From assembly GCA_021107605.1 (NCBI GenBank), contig JAIOSN010000208.1:1-17050 (forward strand): a DNA stretch of 17,050 nt, given 5' to 3'. A program made the position numbers and the translations under genes. Shown piece by piece: positions 1 through 6,746 of the stretch. Origin of the DNA: Anaerolineae bacterium. GTDB taxonomy: Bacteria; Chloroflexota; Anaerolineae; B4-G1; SLSP01. The notes under the pieces were generated by a model. That model searched no databases, was not told where the DNA came from, and worked only from the letters and a program-made list of their open reading frames with translations. Numbering within the stretch: position 1 is the stretch's first letter; each line of letters begins with the position of its first letter.

Positions 1-1021
1 CTCCACCGGGGTCGCCGGGAGAGACGATATCCATAGCGTAGTTGTGCGTCCAGCCAAAGCCCAGCGGGGCGGTATAGAGGCCGTTAGCCTGAACATTGTA
101 ACTGTGCTCAAAGTGTAAGCGGGGCCCCAGCACGGGGAGGGAGAAATCCGATTTAGTGTAGTAATAATTGCCCGTGCGCGTGTTGATGGGGCCGCCTTCC
201 CAATTCTGGCTGGCAGTGGAGCACCCGAAGGGGCACTCGCAAGGCGCCCAGGTTTGATCGTCGGGCAAGCCTAAGAGGGGAATGATCTCCGGTCCAAATC
301 CTGGCCCACTCCACCACACTTCCAGGGAGGCAATATAGGGTGGGCGTTGCTCAAAGTTCACACTAAAGGGATGGAAACCGGCGGTCAGTGTAAGCGTGGC
401 CGTAGGCCCTTGAGTGTTCGGAGCGGGCCAGTTCCAACCAGCGTCAGCCAATAAGTTGTCGTCCAAGTATAACTGGGCGCCATCATCGCAGTTGGCTAAC
501 TCGAAAGAGTAAGTTCCGGTTACCGGCGCCCGCAACACCCCGTCCCAATGCACACTATAGTAATCACCGGTACTCAAGCCAGCATACAACTTGCATCCCG
601 GCCAGGGGGAGGCTTCCCCAGAACAATCCAGGTGGAAGTTAAGTGGCTCCCCGTAGGACTCGGTACCGACCACCGGGGGGTTCAAGTGAACATGATCGTA
701 ATAGTAGGCGGTCAAGCCAATAAGTCCTCGGGGAGTCTCTCCCCTAGAGTCAGAGCCCCTCATAGCAGTATCCAGAAGCGTGGTATTATCGGGTACCAGT
801 GGGAACCTGTTGGCGGGTCCATCCGCCGCTGACGTGGGAGTCGCCGTAGGACAGGGCCAAGCCGTAGCCGTAGGTGCAGCAGCCGGTTGGGAGCTCTTTC
901 CGCTGGCGGGAAGCTCCTCAACACCCAGGGCCGTCGCGACCGTGTGCCGGGCCACTGTCAAGGGTAATAACCATAATAGAGTCAAAAAGATCAAACTAGC
1001 CAGGATACGTACCAGGGACCA
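1..1021 (-). CDS. Secreted PA14-domain RHS-repeat protein, N-terminal part (runs off left edge; start region possibly broken)
   Basis: Reading the minus strand from 1021 to 1 gives 340 uninterrupted codons that leave the window. Numbering from the first codon: residues 3-24 are a hydrophobic segment like a signal peptide or anchor, 36-68 an Ala/Pro/Thr-rich linker, and about 101-241 a PA14 domain (GLTAYYYDH, YYSVHWDGVLRAPVTGTYSF, DDGAQLYLDD). A cysteine-rich joint (CECPFGC, 261-267) follows, and from about 279 comes the start of an RHS region of the DUF6531 type (NTRTGNYYYTKSDFSLP, SYNVQANG, APLGFGWTHNY). RHS proteins are usually very long secreted or surface polymers; PA14 often binds carbohydrate. 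The start is odd. An AAAGGAG ribosome site (1060-1066) lies 8 bases from a CTG (1049-1051) that opens this same frame, but a TAA at 1022-1024 interrupts after nine codons. The ATG overlapping that TAA is in another frame. A nonsense mutation, an indel or an internal non-ATG start are all possible. The domain calls are firm; whether the gene is active is not. Confidence 0.82.
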
Positions 1022-1172
1022 TTAGCGGGCAGAGCGGGGAGCCACAAACAGGGGTAATTCTCCTTTAGAATATAAGTTTATCTGGTTTTGCGGATATTTT
1101 AAATTGACGCACTACTATAACACAAATCCCTCGAGAGGGCAAAGTTTGCGGCAATAAGACCTTCACCTGCCG

Positions 1173-1187
1173 AGACCTCTGAGGTCT
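1173..1187. repeat. AGACCTC-N-GAGGTCT palindrome, single copy
   Basis: A perfect palindrome of two 7-base arms around a central T. The same box, with a different centre base or small changes, recurs at 2255-2269, 2339-2353, 8924-8938, about 9003-9018, 14315-14329 and about 14400-14413. Here it stands alone in the spacer behind the RHS-type gene. The rest of 1023-1256 shows no gene and no other clear structure. Confidence 0.75.
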
Positions 1188-1256
1188 GAAATCTGGATCT
1201 ACTGAGTCTTGAAGTTATAGGCGCTTAACAAGCAAGTCCTGGCCCAAAAAACAAGA

Positions 1257-1335
1257 ATTTTACCACGGAGGACACAGAGAGCGCAGAGATTTTCTGCTTT
1301 GTTTTTCTCGGCGTTCTCAGCGTTCTCTGCGGTAA
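1257..1335. repeat. Imperfect inverted repeat of the 'accacggaggacacagag' type
   Basis: The left arm (about 1259-1290, accacggaggacacagag and onward) and the right arm (about 1308-1335, ending ctctgcggtaaa) are imperfect reverse complements, so the unit can fold as a long hairpin. Related half-units lie at 2070-2142, 2181-2202, 2374-2412 and 15334-15455. Such purine-rich repeats are common between genes in several environmental phyla and create spurious ORFs when translated. It ends about 15 bases before the tRNA-like sequence. Confidence 0.6.
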
Positions 1336-1349
1336 AGCCCCCTTTTGGT

Positions 1350-1420
1350 TCTGGCTTGTCCCGGTTAGGAGTAACGGACTTTGAATCCGTGTACTGTAGG
1401 TTCGACTCCTACCGTCCCAG
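1350..1420 (+). tRNA. tRNA-Gln(TTG)-like gene; 3' half intact, 5' half degenerate (possible pseudo-tRNA)
   Basis: The 3' half is textbook. The anticodon stem is acgga/tccgt (1374-1378 with 1386-1390) around the loop ctttgaa, giving anticodon TTG (1381-1383). The variable loop is 1391-1395, and the T arm is gtagg-ttcgact-cctac (1396-1412). The acceptor 3' strand is cgtccca (1413-1419) with discriminator G, as expected for Gln, and no encoded CCA. The 5' half does not match: the acceptor partner tgggacg is absent, and only a 3-bp D stem (tcc/gga at 1359-1361 and 1368-1370) around cggtta can be drawn. The 5' end given is therefore the best geometric guess. A strong terminator follows directly, which argues that this was once a real tRNA locus. 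It may now be a pseudogene, or a 3' tRNA remnant of the kind left at integration sites. Confidence 0.55.
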
Positions 1421-1430
1421 TCTCAGTGAA

Positions 1431-1459
1431 AGCGACCCACCTGGCGAGTCGCTTTTTTT
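1431..1459 (+). terminator. Rho-independent terminator after the tRNA-Gln-like gene
   Basis: A 6-bp stem, agcgac (1431-1436) with gtcgct (1448-1453), is followed directly by a run of seven T (1453-1459). It sits 10 bases after the tRNA discriminator base and before the next gene, so it fits termination of the tRNA transcript. Confidence 0.75.
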
Positions 1460-1528
1460 GCATTCAGCAGCGCATTCGTGAACCCAATTCAAGGTTTCAC
1501 AGTATGTAATGCGGAGGCTAGCTTGACT

Positions 1529-2038
1529 ATGATGAGAGCAGCGGAAATTGATGATGTGGTGTTACGCACTCGCCGTAGGCGAGCTGCCGTAAAGCGAATC
1601 CTCTTGATCTTGTTGGGCGCGAGCTTATTTTGCTGTTTCATCTCCAGCTTGCTGGGAGTGCCCCAGAGTTTCTTGGGCCAATGGTGGATGAAACCGCCCC
1701 GCTATCCTGAAGCCGAGTTGGTGGATTATCGAGAAGGTGAGGTTTGCCAGCTAGGTTCGCCGGGTGTTTATTGTTACGAGTGGTATTACCAGACCACTGA
1801 TTCTCTGGGGGAAGTGCGGGCTTATTACGAAAACGTGAAGTGGCCGCTCCATGCCCCCATCACCTTTGAGTGGCGCCGGGGCCGGCGATTCAAGGAGAAC
1901 TGGGTGGCGGAACAAATCCTTCCCCTGATTGGGAATGTTTCTGCATATCAGATTATCGTGTTGCCCTCTTTTGAGGTTGAAGATCAGACCCTAATCTACA
2001 TCTTGGAACGGGGAGCCTGGACGTTAGCGGGAAAATAA
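1529..2038 (+). CDS. Small membrane-anchored protein of unknown function
   Basis: About 169 residues. The ATG at 1529 is preferred because gcggagg (1511-1517) lies 11 bases upstream; an in-frame GTG at 1478 would add 17 residues but has no ribosome site and abuts the terminator. The N-terminus is Arg-rich (RTRRRRAAVKR) and followed by one membrane segment (ILLILLGASLFCCFISSLLGV), so by the positive-inside rule the rest should lie outside. The outer part begins with PPRYPEAELVDYREG and has a T-x-D-S-x-x-x-V-x-x-Y-Y block (QTTDSLGEVRAYYENV). This resembles small anchored proteins in Chloroflexota with a 'YPxA...TxDSxxxVxxFY' pattern, a resemblance from memory and not a proven family. No catalytic motif is visible. 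It reads alone, with repeat-filled DNA behind it. Confidence 0.72.
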   Translation: MMRAAEIDDVVLRTRRRRAAVKRILLILLGASLFCCFISSLLGVPQSFLGQWWMKPPRYPEAELVDYREGEVCQLGSPGVYCYEWYYQTTDSLGEVRAYYENVKWPLHAPITFEWRRGRRFKENWVAEQILPLIGNVSAYQIIVLPSFEVEDQTLIYILERGAWTLAGK

Positions 2039-2069
2039 CGGTAGCTAAGAGTTCAGATATACGCATGAT

Positions 2070-2142
2070 TTTCACCGCAGAGCACGCTAGAGAACGCCGA
2101 GTTTTCATTGCTGCTATTTTCCATCCTGCTTTCCGTGGTAAA
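2070..2142. repeat. Degenerate inverted repeat ('accgcagag...ccgtggta')
   Basis: The left arm, ttcaccgcagagcacgctag, and a short right arm, ctttccgtggtaaa, resemble the ends of the 1257-1335 unit. It is the first of several repeat pieces filling the 528-base spacer at 2039-2566, in which no credible gene is seen. Confidence 0.5.
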
Positions 2143-2180
2143 TAAAAAAAGCCGCCTGAACTGTTACTAATCTTTTTTTT

Positions 2181-2202
2181 TAGCGTCTTTGCGCCTTTGT
2201 GG
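2181..2202. repeat. Half-unit repeat 'tagcgtctttgcgcctttgtgg'
   Basis: This matches the right end of a common 'cacaaaggcgcaaagacgct' repeat. Its nearest relatives in the window are the two arms of 15334-15455. A T-rich run precedes it. Only one arm is present here, which suggests a truncated unit. Confidence 0.45.
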
Positions 2203-2232
2203 AGAACCAGCTTCTTTACCTGAATAATTTGA

Positions 2233-2365
2233 CAATGTCACATTCGAGAGCACTAGACCTCCGAGGTCTTTGGGGAACAGTCCTCTATGACAAAAAACTC
2301 TGGAGAACTGCGGTTTGACAGATTGAGAGCACGTTTGTAGACCGCAGAGGTCTAATGTGACATTG
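2233..2365. repeat. Palindrome-bounded element inside a 12-bp outer inverted repeat
   Basis: The outer arms caatgtcacatt (2233-2244) and aatgtgacattg (2354-2365) are perfect reverse complements. Inside them lie the box agacctccgaggtct (2255-2269) and the variant agaccgcagaggtct (2339-2353). A short direct repeat, gagagcac followed by tagacc, precedes both boxes. The core of about 69 bases has no ORF. The architecture matches 14290-14432, but the outer arms are unrelated in sequence. Confidence 0.65.
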
Positions 2366-2373
2366 CTTGTTGA

Positions 2374-2412
2374 TTTTTTTTCGCGTTTATTGGCGTCCAT
2401 TCGCGGTTAATT
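2374..2412. repeat. Half-unit repeat 'ttttttttcgcgtttattgg...cgcggtta'
   Basis: A right-arm piece of the same broad repeat class as 1257-1335 and 2181-2202, again led by a T run. It lies directly behind the 2233-2365 element. The remaining spacer, 2413-2500, shows no gene. Confidence 0.4.
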
Positions 2413-2501
2413 TTGACTTGACCAGGCGAAATCCTAAAGAGCCAAACATTGTTGCTGTGGCATGGTGATATTCCTCACTATCAAATGGTAACTGAGTGAA
2501 G

Positions 2502-2530
2502 TTGACAAGGTGCTTATATCTGGCTATAAT
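2502..2530 (+). promoter_or_regulatory. Consensus sigma70 promoter of the opp operon
   Basis: TTGACA (2502-2507) and TATAAT (2525-2530) are both exact consensus hexamers separated by the ideal 17 bases. Transcription should start near 2537. This leaves a leader of about 30 bases with the ribosome site aaggaggt (2552-2559) ahead of the GTG start at 2567. No operator palindrome is obvious around it. Confidence 0.85.
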
Positions 2531-2566
2531 AGCCGCTGGTAGAACTTATATAAGGAGGTTTGTATA

Positions 2567-3565
2567 GTGACCAACCTACTTGAGGTTAGGGGGCTGAAAA
2601 CCCAATTTTTCACCCAAAATGGTATTGTGCGCGCCGTGAATGGCATCTCCTACACTTTGAAAGAAGGAGAATGTCTGGGCATCGTTGGTGAGAGTGGCAG
2701 CGGTAAAAGTGTCAACGTGCTCTCCTTGATGCGGCTGATACCCACTCCACCGGGGAAGATCGTGGGAGGTGAAGTGCTCTTCAAGGGAGAGGATCTAATG
2801 CTGCTGCCTATGGATGAGATGCGACGCATCCGTGGTGCTGAAATCGCGATGATCTTCCAAGAACCGATGACTTCTCTCAACCCGGTGCTCACCATAGGTT
2901 TTCAGGTTGAGGAAGCCTTGAAATTGCATAAGGGCATGGATAGTAAAGCGGCCCGCGAACGGACGGCGGAATTGTTGACTCTGGTGGGTATTCCGAATGC
3001 CATCGAGCGGCTGGATGATTACCCGCATCAATTCTCTGGAGGAATGCGCCAGCGGGTGATGATTGCGATGGGTCTCTCTTGCGATCCCGCCTTGCTAATT
3101 GCTGATGAGCCGACGACGGCCCTGGATGTAACTATCCAGGCCCAGATTGTGGACTTGGTGAAAGAATTGCGCAAGAAGCTAGGCATGGCCGTGATTTGGA
3201 TCACGCATGACTTGGGCGTGATTGCGGGATTGGCAGAGCGGGTAATTGTGATGTATGGTGGTTACATCATGGAAGAGGCTCTGGTGAAGGAGCTCTATGC
3301 CCGCCCCCGGCACCCCTACACCATTGGCCTCTTAGGCTCGTTGCCGCGTCTGGATGCTGGAGAGGGCGCCAAATTGACCTCGGTGCGTGGTCAGCCGCCC
3401 AACTTGGTCAATTTACCGGACGGGTGTCCCTTCGCTCCGCGTTGTGATTTTGTGGGGGAGCGTTGTACGCAAAAAATGCCGCCACTAGAAGAAATTGGGC
3501 CTGGGCATAGGGTAGCTTGTTGGGAAAAAGAGAAGACAGAAGGGATGAAGCCTCATGCGAGATGA
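2567..3565 (+). CDS. oppD: Peptide ABC transporter ATP-binding protein, OppD/DppD type
   Basis: A 332-residue cytoplasmic ATPase that would pair with the downstream OppF-type subunit to power uptake through OppB/OppC. The GTG start is set by aaggaggt 7 bases upstream. Walker A is GESGSGKS (41-48), Q-loop Gln98, signature FSGGMRQRV (156-164), Walker B LLIADEP (176-182) and H-loop His214. The C-terminal extension that marks the oligopeptide family is complete (RHPYTIGLLGSLP, GCPFAPRC). Its cysteines 287, 293, 300 and 318 fit the four-cysteine site that binds an iron-sulfur cluster in some DppD proteins. It is the first gene of the operon, behind the strong promoter, and overlaps oppF by 11 bases, which suggests translational coupling. 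Family and role are sure; the substrate (oligo- or dipeptide, or other) is not shown by sequence. Confidence 0.96.
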   Translation: MTNLLEVRGLKTQFFTQNGIVRAVNGISYTLKEGECLGIVGESGSGKSVNVLSLMRLIPTPPGKIVGGEVLFKGEDLMLLPMDEMRRIRGAEIAMIFQEPMTSLNPVLTIGFQVEEALKLHKGMDSKAARERTAELLTLVGIPNAIERLDDYPHQFSGGMRQRVMIAMGLSCDPALLIADEPTTALDVTIQAQIVDLVKELRKKLGMAVIWITHDLGVIAGLAERVIVMYGGYIMEEALVKELYARPRHPYTIGLLGSLPRLDAGEGAKLTSVRGQPPNLVNLPDGCPFAPRCDFVGERCTQKMPPLEEIGPGHRVACWEKEKTEGMKPHAR

Positions 3566-4550
3566 AAATGTTTTAGTCCAGGTAAAGAATCTCAAGAAAT
3601 ACTTCCCGATTACGCGAGGGATGATTTTTTCGAAACATGTTGGTGATACTAAAGCGGTAGACGGAGTGAGTTTTGATATCTACCGTGGCGAGACATTGGG
3701 TTTGGTGGGAGAGAGTGGTTGTGGCAAGACCACCACCGGGCGCACATTGCTCCAGCTCTACGAACCCACCAGTGGAAGTGTCTTTTATGACGGTCAGGAT
3801 TTGGCGAGTATGAGTAATCGTGAGCTGCGCCGGATGCGACGCAAACTCCAGATCATTTTCCAGGACCCCTACGCCTCGCTCAATCCGCGTCTGACGGTAG
3901 GTGCCATTGTGGGTGAGCCGCTGGAAATCCACCATATCGCGAGTGGCAAAGCCTTGCGCGAGCGGGTCTCTGAATTGCTCTACCTGGTAGGTTTGCGGCC
4001 CGATTTTATCAACCGTTACCCTCACGAATTCTCCGGTGGACAGCGGCAGCGGATTGGTATCGCTCGTGCTCTGGCGTTGGATCCTGAATTCATTGTTTGC
4101 GACGAACCTATCTCTGCGCTGGATGTTTCCATCCAGGCGCAGGTGGTGAACCTCTTGGAGGAGTTGCAGGAAAAACTGGGATTGACATACCTCTTTATTG
4201 CCCACGACTTGAGCATGGTTCAGCACATCAGTGACCGTGTGGCGGTGATGTACTTGGGCAAAATAGTGGAGCTGGCCGGTCGTAATGCTCTGTACAAGGA
4301 GCCGCAACATCCTTATACGCAAGCGCTGCTCTCCGCGGTACCTATTCCAGACCCGGTAATTGAGGAGCAGCGGCAGCGGATCGTATTGGAAGGGGATGTC
4401 CCCAGTCCCTCTAATCCACCCTCGGGCTGTAACTTCCACCCGCGTTGCCGGCATAGCATGGCTATTTGTGCCGAAAAAGAACCAGAGCTGGTTGAAGTTG
4501 TTCCCGGTCATTATTGTGCTTGCCATCTGGTTAGCCAGGCGCAAAGTTGA
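3555..4550 (+). CDS. oppF: Peptide ABC transporter ATP-binding protein, OppF/DppF type
   Basis: 331 residues, the second ATPase of the importer. Its ATG lies inside the end of oppD (11-base overlap). Walker A is GESGCGKT (52-59), signature SGGQRQR (160-166), Walker B FIVCDEP (179-185) and H-loop His217. The N-terminal KNLKKYFPITRG and the TKAVDGVSF block are typical of OppF. The C-terminal oligopeptide extension has EPQHPYTQALLSAVP and cysteines 292, 298, 305, 321 and 323, again a possible metal or iron-sulfur site. It is followed by a 282-base gap before oppA. That gap holds small repeats, but no terminator was seen, so the operon probably reads through. Confidence 0.96.
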   Translation: MRDENVLVQVKNLKKYFPITRGMIFSKHVGDTKAVDGVSFDIYRGETLGLVGESGCGKTTTGRTLLQLYEPTSGSVFYDGQDLASMSNRELRRMRRKLQIIFQDPYASLNPRLTVGAIVGEPLEIHHIASGKALRERVSELLYLVGLRPDFINRYPHEFSGGQRQRIGIARALALDPEFIVCDEPISALDVSIQAQVVNLLEELQEKLGLTYLFIAHDLSMVQHISDRVAVMYLGKIVELAGRNALYKEPQHPYTQALLSAVPIPDPVIEEQRQRIVLEGDVPSPSNPPSGCNFHPRCRHSMAICAEKEPELVEVVPGHYCACHLVSQAQS

Positions 4551-4552
4551 TG

Positions 4553-4580
4553 TTAGACATTGGACGTTAGACGTTAGACA
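4553..4580. repeat. Short tandem 'gttagaca'-like repeats
   Basis: Three degenerate copies of a 'ttagaca/ttagacg' motif (gttagacattgga, cgttagacgttagaca) follow the oppF stop. The next bases, 4582-4593 (aaaggaggtgat), match the full anti-Shine-Dalgarno complement, but only a 10-codon ORF follows (4592-4624). Confidence 0.5.
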
Positions 4581-4675
4581 TAAAGGAGGTGATGCCAAAA
4601 ATAGAGTGGCTTAGTTGGGGTTAGTTGGGTAGCGGAGAAGTTAGCCGTGGCGACGCGAGATTAACAGCTAGAGTA

Positions 4676-4709
4676 AAAAATCTGTGAAATCCGCGTTATC
4701 TGTGACTAG
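4676..4709. repeat. Short repeat 'aatctgtgaaatccgcgttatctgtg'
   Basis: A segment with two copies of the theme 'atctgtg' around 'aatccgcgtt', of the kind scattered between genes in repeat-rich environmental genomes. It lies in the oppF-oppA gap. I see only this copy in the window, so the repeat status rests on general familiarity. Confidence 0.3.
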
Positions 4710-4832
4710 GAATGAGCCTTAAGACCAATGTAAAATTCCAAAGAGCCATAACAGAGAAAACGTAAGATGAGAAGAGTAAGTTTCAAACTAGTTCAACACT
4801 GTAAAGTAAATTTTTTAGGAGGAGGATTAGAA

Positions 4833-6659
4833 ATGTATAGCAAGAAATGGACAATTGTACTGGGTGCCTTACTGGCTGTCAGCATGTTGCTCTCGGCCTG
4901 CGCGACCCCGACCCCCGAAGAGATTATCATCGAGGTCACCAAGATCGTCGAGGGCGAGACCGTGGTGGAGCAAGTAGTAGTTACCGCTACCCCCGAGCCT
5001 GCGGCCGCCGAGATGCGTGATAACGTATTGCACGTTAGCTTTGGCCCCGGCGATGTTCCCACGTTGGATCCCTCCCTGGGTACTGACACCAGCTCCATCC
5101 AGGTAGTTGAAGAGCTGACCATTGGTTTGGTCCGTCTGCATGAGGAAACCTTAGCCGTGGATCCTGGTATGGCCGTGAGTTGGGATCTTTCCGATGACGG
5201 TCAGACCTACACCTTCCATCTGCTGGAGGGCATCCCCTGGGTGCGCTGGAACGGCAATTCAGTGGAAGAGGTCTTGGATGCGGATGGCAACGTTCGCTAC
5301 GTGACCGCGCATGACTTCGAGTACGGCACCAAGCGCACCGTTGACCCCGACACCGGCTCCAGCTACGCTTATGTATTGGGCATGGCTCTGGCGGGAGTAG
5401 AAGAGTACCTCTACGCCGAAAACTGGAATGACCTGACCGACGAAGAGAAAGCCGCACTCCGTGATGGCGTTGGGATTAAGGCGTTGGATGACTACACGCT
5501 GGAGATGACCTTCCTGACCAAAGCTGCCTACAACCTCAATATCGCTGGCATGTGGGTCGCTCGTGCTGAACCCCAGTGGCTCATTGAAGAGAAAGGCGAC
5601 CGCTGGAGTGAGCCTGGTTTCAGCCAGAGCTATGGTCCTTACGCGCTTAAAGAATGGGTGCATGACTCCGTTATGACCATTGTGGTTAACCCCTTCTGGC
5701 CCGGCATTGAAAGTGTTCCTCAACCCATCATCGAAGAAATTCAGTTCTCCATGTTGGACCAGTCCGCGGCTTTCGCCGAGTATGAGGCCGGGAACTTGGA
5801 AGTTGCGGCTGTGCCTTCCGCTGATATTGACCGCGTTAAAGCGGACCCGATGCTTTCTGAAGAGCTGATCATTGCTCCTGATGGCTGTGCTTACTACTAC
5901 GGCTTCAACACGGAGAAAGCCCCAGTGGATAATGTCCACATGCGCCGCGCGCTCTCCTACGCTGTTGATCGCACCGACCTGGTGGAGAATGTAACCAAAG
6001 GTGGTCAGCAGCCGGCGCAATGGTTCTGCCGCCCTGGCATGGCAGGATGTCCCTACATCGACCCCCACCCCGGCTTCGGTATCACATCCAACGCTGATGA
6101 GGCGAAGGCAGAGCTGGCCCTCCACGTCGCAGCGGTGGGTTACACCGACGACAGCGAAATCTCTGAGGTGCAGCTGATGCACAACACCTCCGAAGGGCAC
6201 AAGAAGATCGCTGAGGCTATCGCTGAGATGTGGCACGAGACTCTGGGCATTCAGCCCACCGTCACCAACCAGGAATGGAAAGTTTACCTAAAGACCATCC
6301 GCAGCGAAGATGTTCCCACCGTCTGGCGCCTGGGCTGGTGCTTGGACTACCCCGATGCTAACAACTTCACCCGTGAGGTTTTCTCTAAGGGTGGCTCCGG
6401 CAACCCCGAAGTCGGTGGTTTGAACTGGCTTAACGAGGACTTCGAGCAGATCGTGTTAGACGCCGCTGTCGAGTCTGATCCCGTCAAGCGCGTTGAGATG
6501 TACGCTGAGGCTGAGAATATCCTCGTTTACGAAGATGCCGCCGTTCTACCCATTTACTGGTACACCATGGTCAACGTTACCAAGCCTTACGTCAACCGCA
6601 CTTACTCCAACCACGGCCATGACTATTACGAGAAATGGAGCCTGGAACTGGAGAAGTAA
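4833..6659 (+). CDS. oppA: Peptide ABC transporter substrate-binding lipoprotein (SBP family 5)
   Basis: 608 residues from the ATG at 4833, chosen because taggaggagg lies just upstream; an in-frame ATG at 4767 would place 22 polar residues before the signal peptide. The signal peptide is KKWTIVLGALLAVSMLL with lipobox LLSAC, so Cys23 should be lipidated. A Thr/Pro/Val linker follows (residues about 24-58, ending VVVTATPEP), typical of Chloroflexota binding proteins. The mature part is a family 5 extracellular solute-binding protein: VPTLDPSLGTD near 76-86, the TYTFHLLEG block, a central domain with RRALSYAVDR, and the C-terminal WRLGWCLDYPDANNF. The length fits the OppA/DppA family with an added linker. 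It captures ligand outside the cell and hands it to OppB/OppC. Family is certain; ligand unknown. Confidence 0.95.
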   Translation: MYSKKWTIVLGALLAVSMLLSACATPTPEEIIIEVTKIVEGETVVEQVVVTATPEPAAAEMRDNVLHVSFGPGDVPTLDPSLGTDTSSIQVVEELTIGLVRLHEETLAVDPGMAVSWDLSDDGQTYTFHLLEGIPWVRWNGNSVEEVLDADGNVRYVTAHDFEYGTKRTVDPDTGSSYAYVLGMALAGVEEYLYAENWNDLTDEEKAALRDGVGIKALDDYTLEMTFLTKAAYNLNIAGMWVARAEPQWLIEEKGDRWSEPGFSQSYGPYALKEWVHDSVMTIVVNPFWPGIESVPQPIIEEIQFSMLDQSAAFAEYEAGNLEVAAVPSADIDRVKADPMLSEELIIAPDGCAYYYGFNTEKAPVDNVHMRRALSYAVDRTDLVENVTKGGQQPAQWFCRPGMAGCPYIDPHPGFGITSNADEAKAELALHVAAVGYTDDSEISEVQLMHNTSEGHKKIAEAIAEMWHETLGIQPTVTNQEWKVYLKTIRSEDVPTVWRLGWCLDYPDANNFTREVFSKGGSGNPEVGGLNWLNEDFEQIVLDAAVESDPVKRVEMYAEAENILVYEDAAVLPIYWYTMVNVTKPYVNRTYSNHGHDYYEKWSLELEK

Positions 6660-6696
6660 GCTGAGTTAGCGAAACAGTAACATTGCACCAAATTTT

Positions 6697-6728
6697 GGGG
6701 CAGGGTCTTTTTCGAGAGGCTCTGCCCC
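6697..6728 (+). promoter_or_regulatory. Stable intercistronic hairpin between oppA and oppB
   Basis: ggggcagggtc (6697-6707) pairs with ggctctgcccc (6718-6728) over 11 bp with two G-U pairs and a 10-base loop. No T run follows, so full termination is unlikely. It lies 37 bases after the oppA stop and 7 bases before the oppB ribosome site. In binding-protein operons, such hairpins protect the upstream message or act as weak attenuators, keeping the binding protein in excess over the permeases; that role is inferred here. Confidence 0.7.
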
Positions 6729-6746
6729 CCACAAAGGAGAGTGACA

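Noticed and set aside
548..1025. Two plus-strand open frames near the left edge
   Set aside because: They lie opposite the PA14-RHS frame, whose product shows clear domains, so these are shadows.
1101..1125. ttgacg and tataac hexamers on the plus strand
   Set aside because: Spacing is only about 6 bases, so they cannot form one promoter, and no plus-strand gene follows closely.
1299..1481. 60-codon plus-strand frame reading FSAFSAFSAV
   Set aside because: Made of the right arm of the inverted repeat, the tRNA-like sequence and its terminator; an artefact of repeat translation.
2167..2400. 77-codon minus-strand frame in the spacer before oppD
   Set aside because: Composed almost entirely of repeat pieces (its end reads SPQRRKDAKKKD, a typical repeat artefact) and spans the palindrome-bounded element.
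3573..4598. Long open frame on the minus strand opposite oppF (341 codons)
   Set aside because: Fully antisense to a gene with all ABC ATPase motifs; the translated product has no recognisable domain and no ribosome site supports it.
5259..6236. Long open frame on the minus strand opposite oppA (325 codons)
   Set aside because: Mirror of the codon bias of oppA; no domain, and it would have to overlap a certain binding-protein gene.
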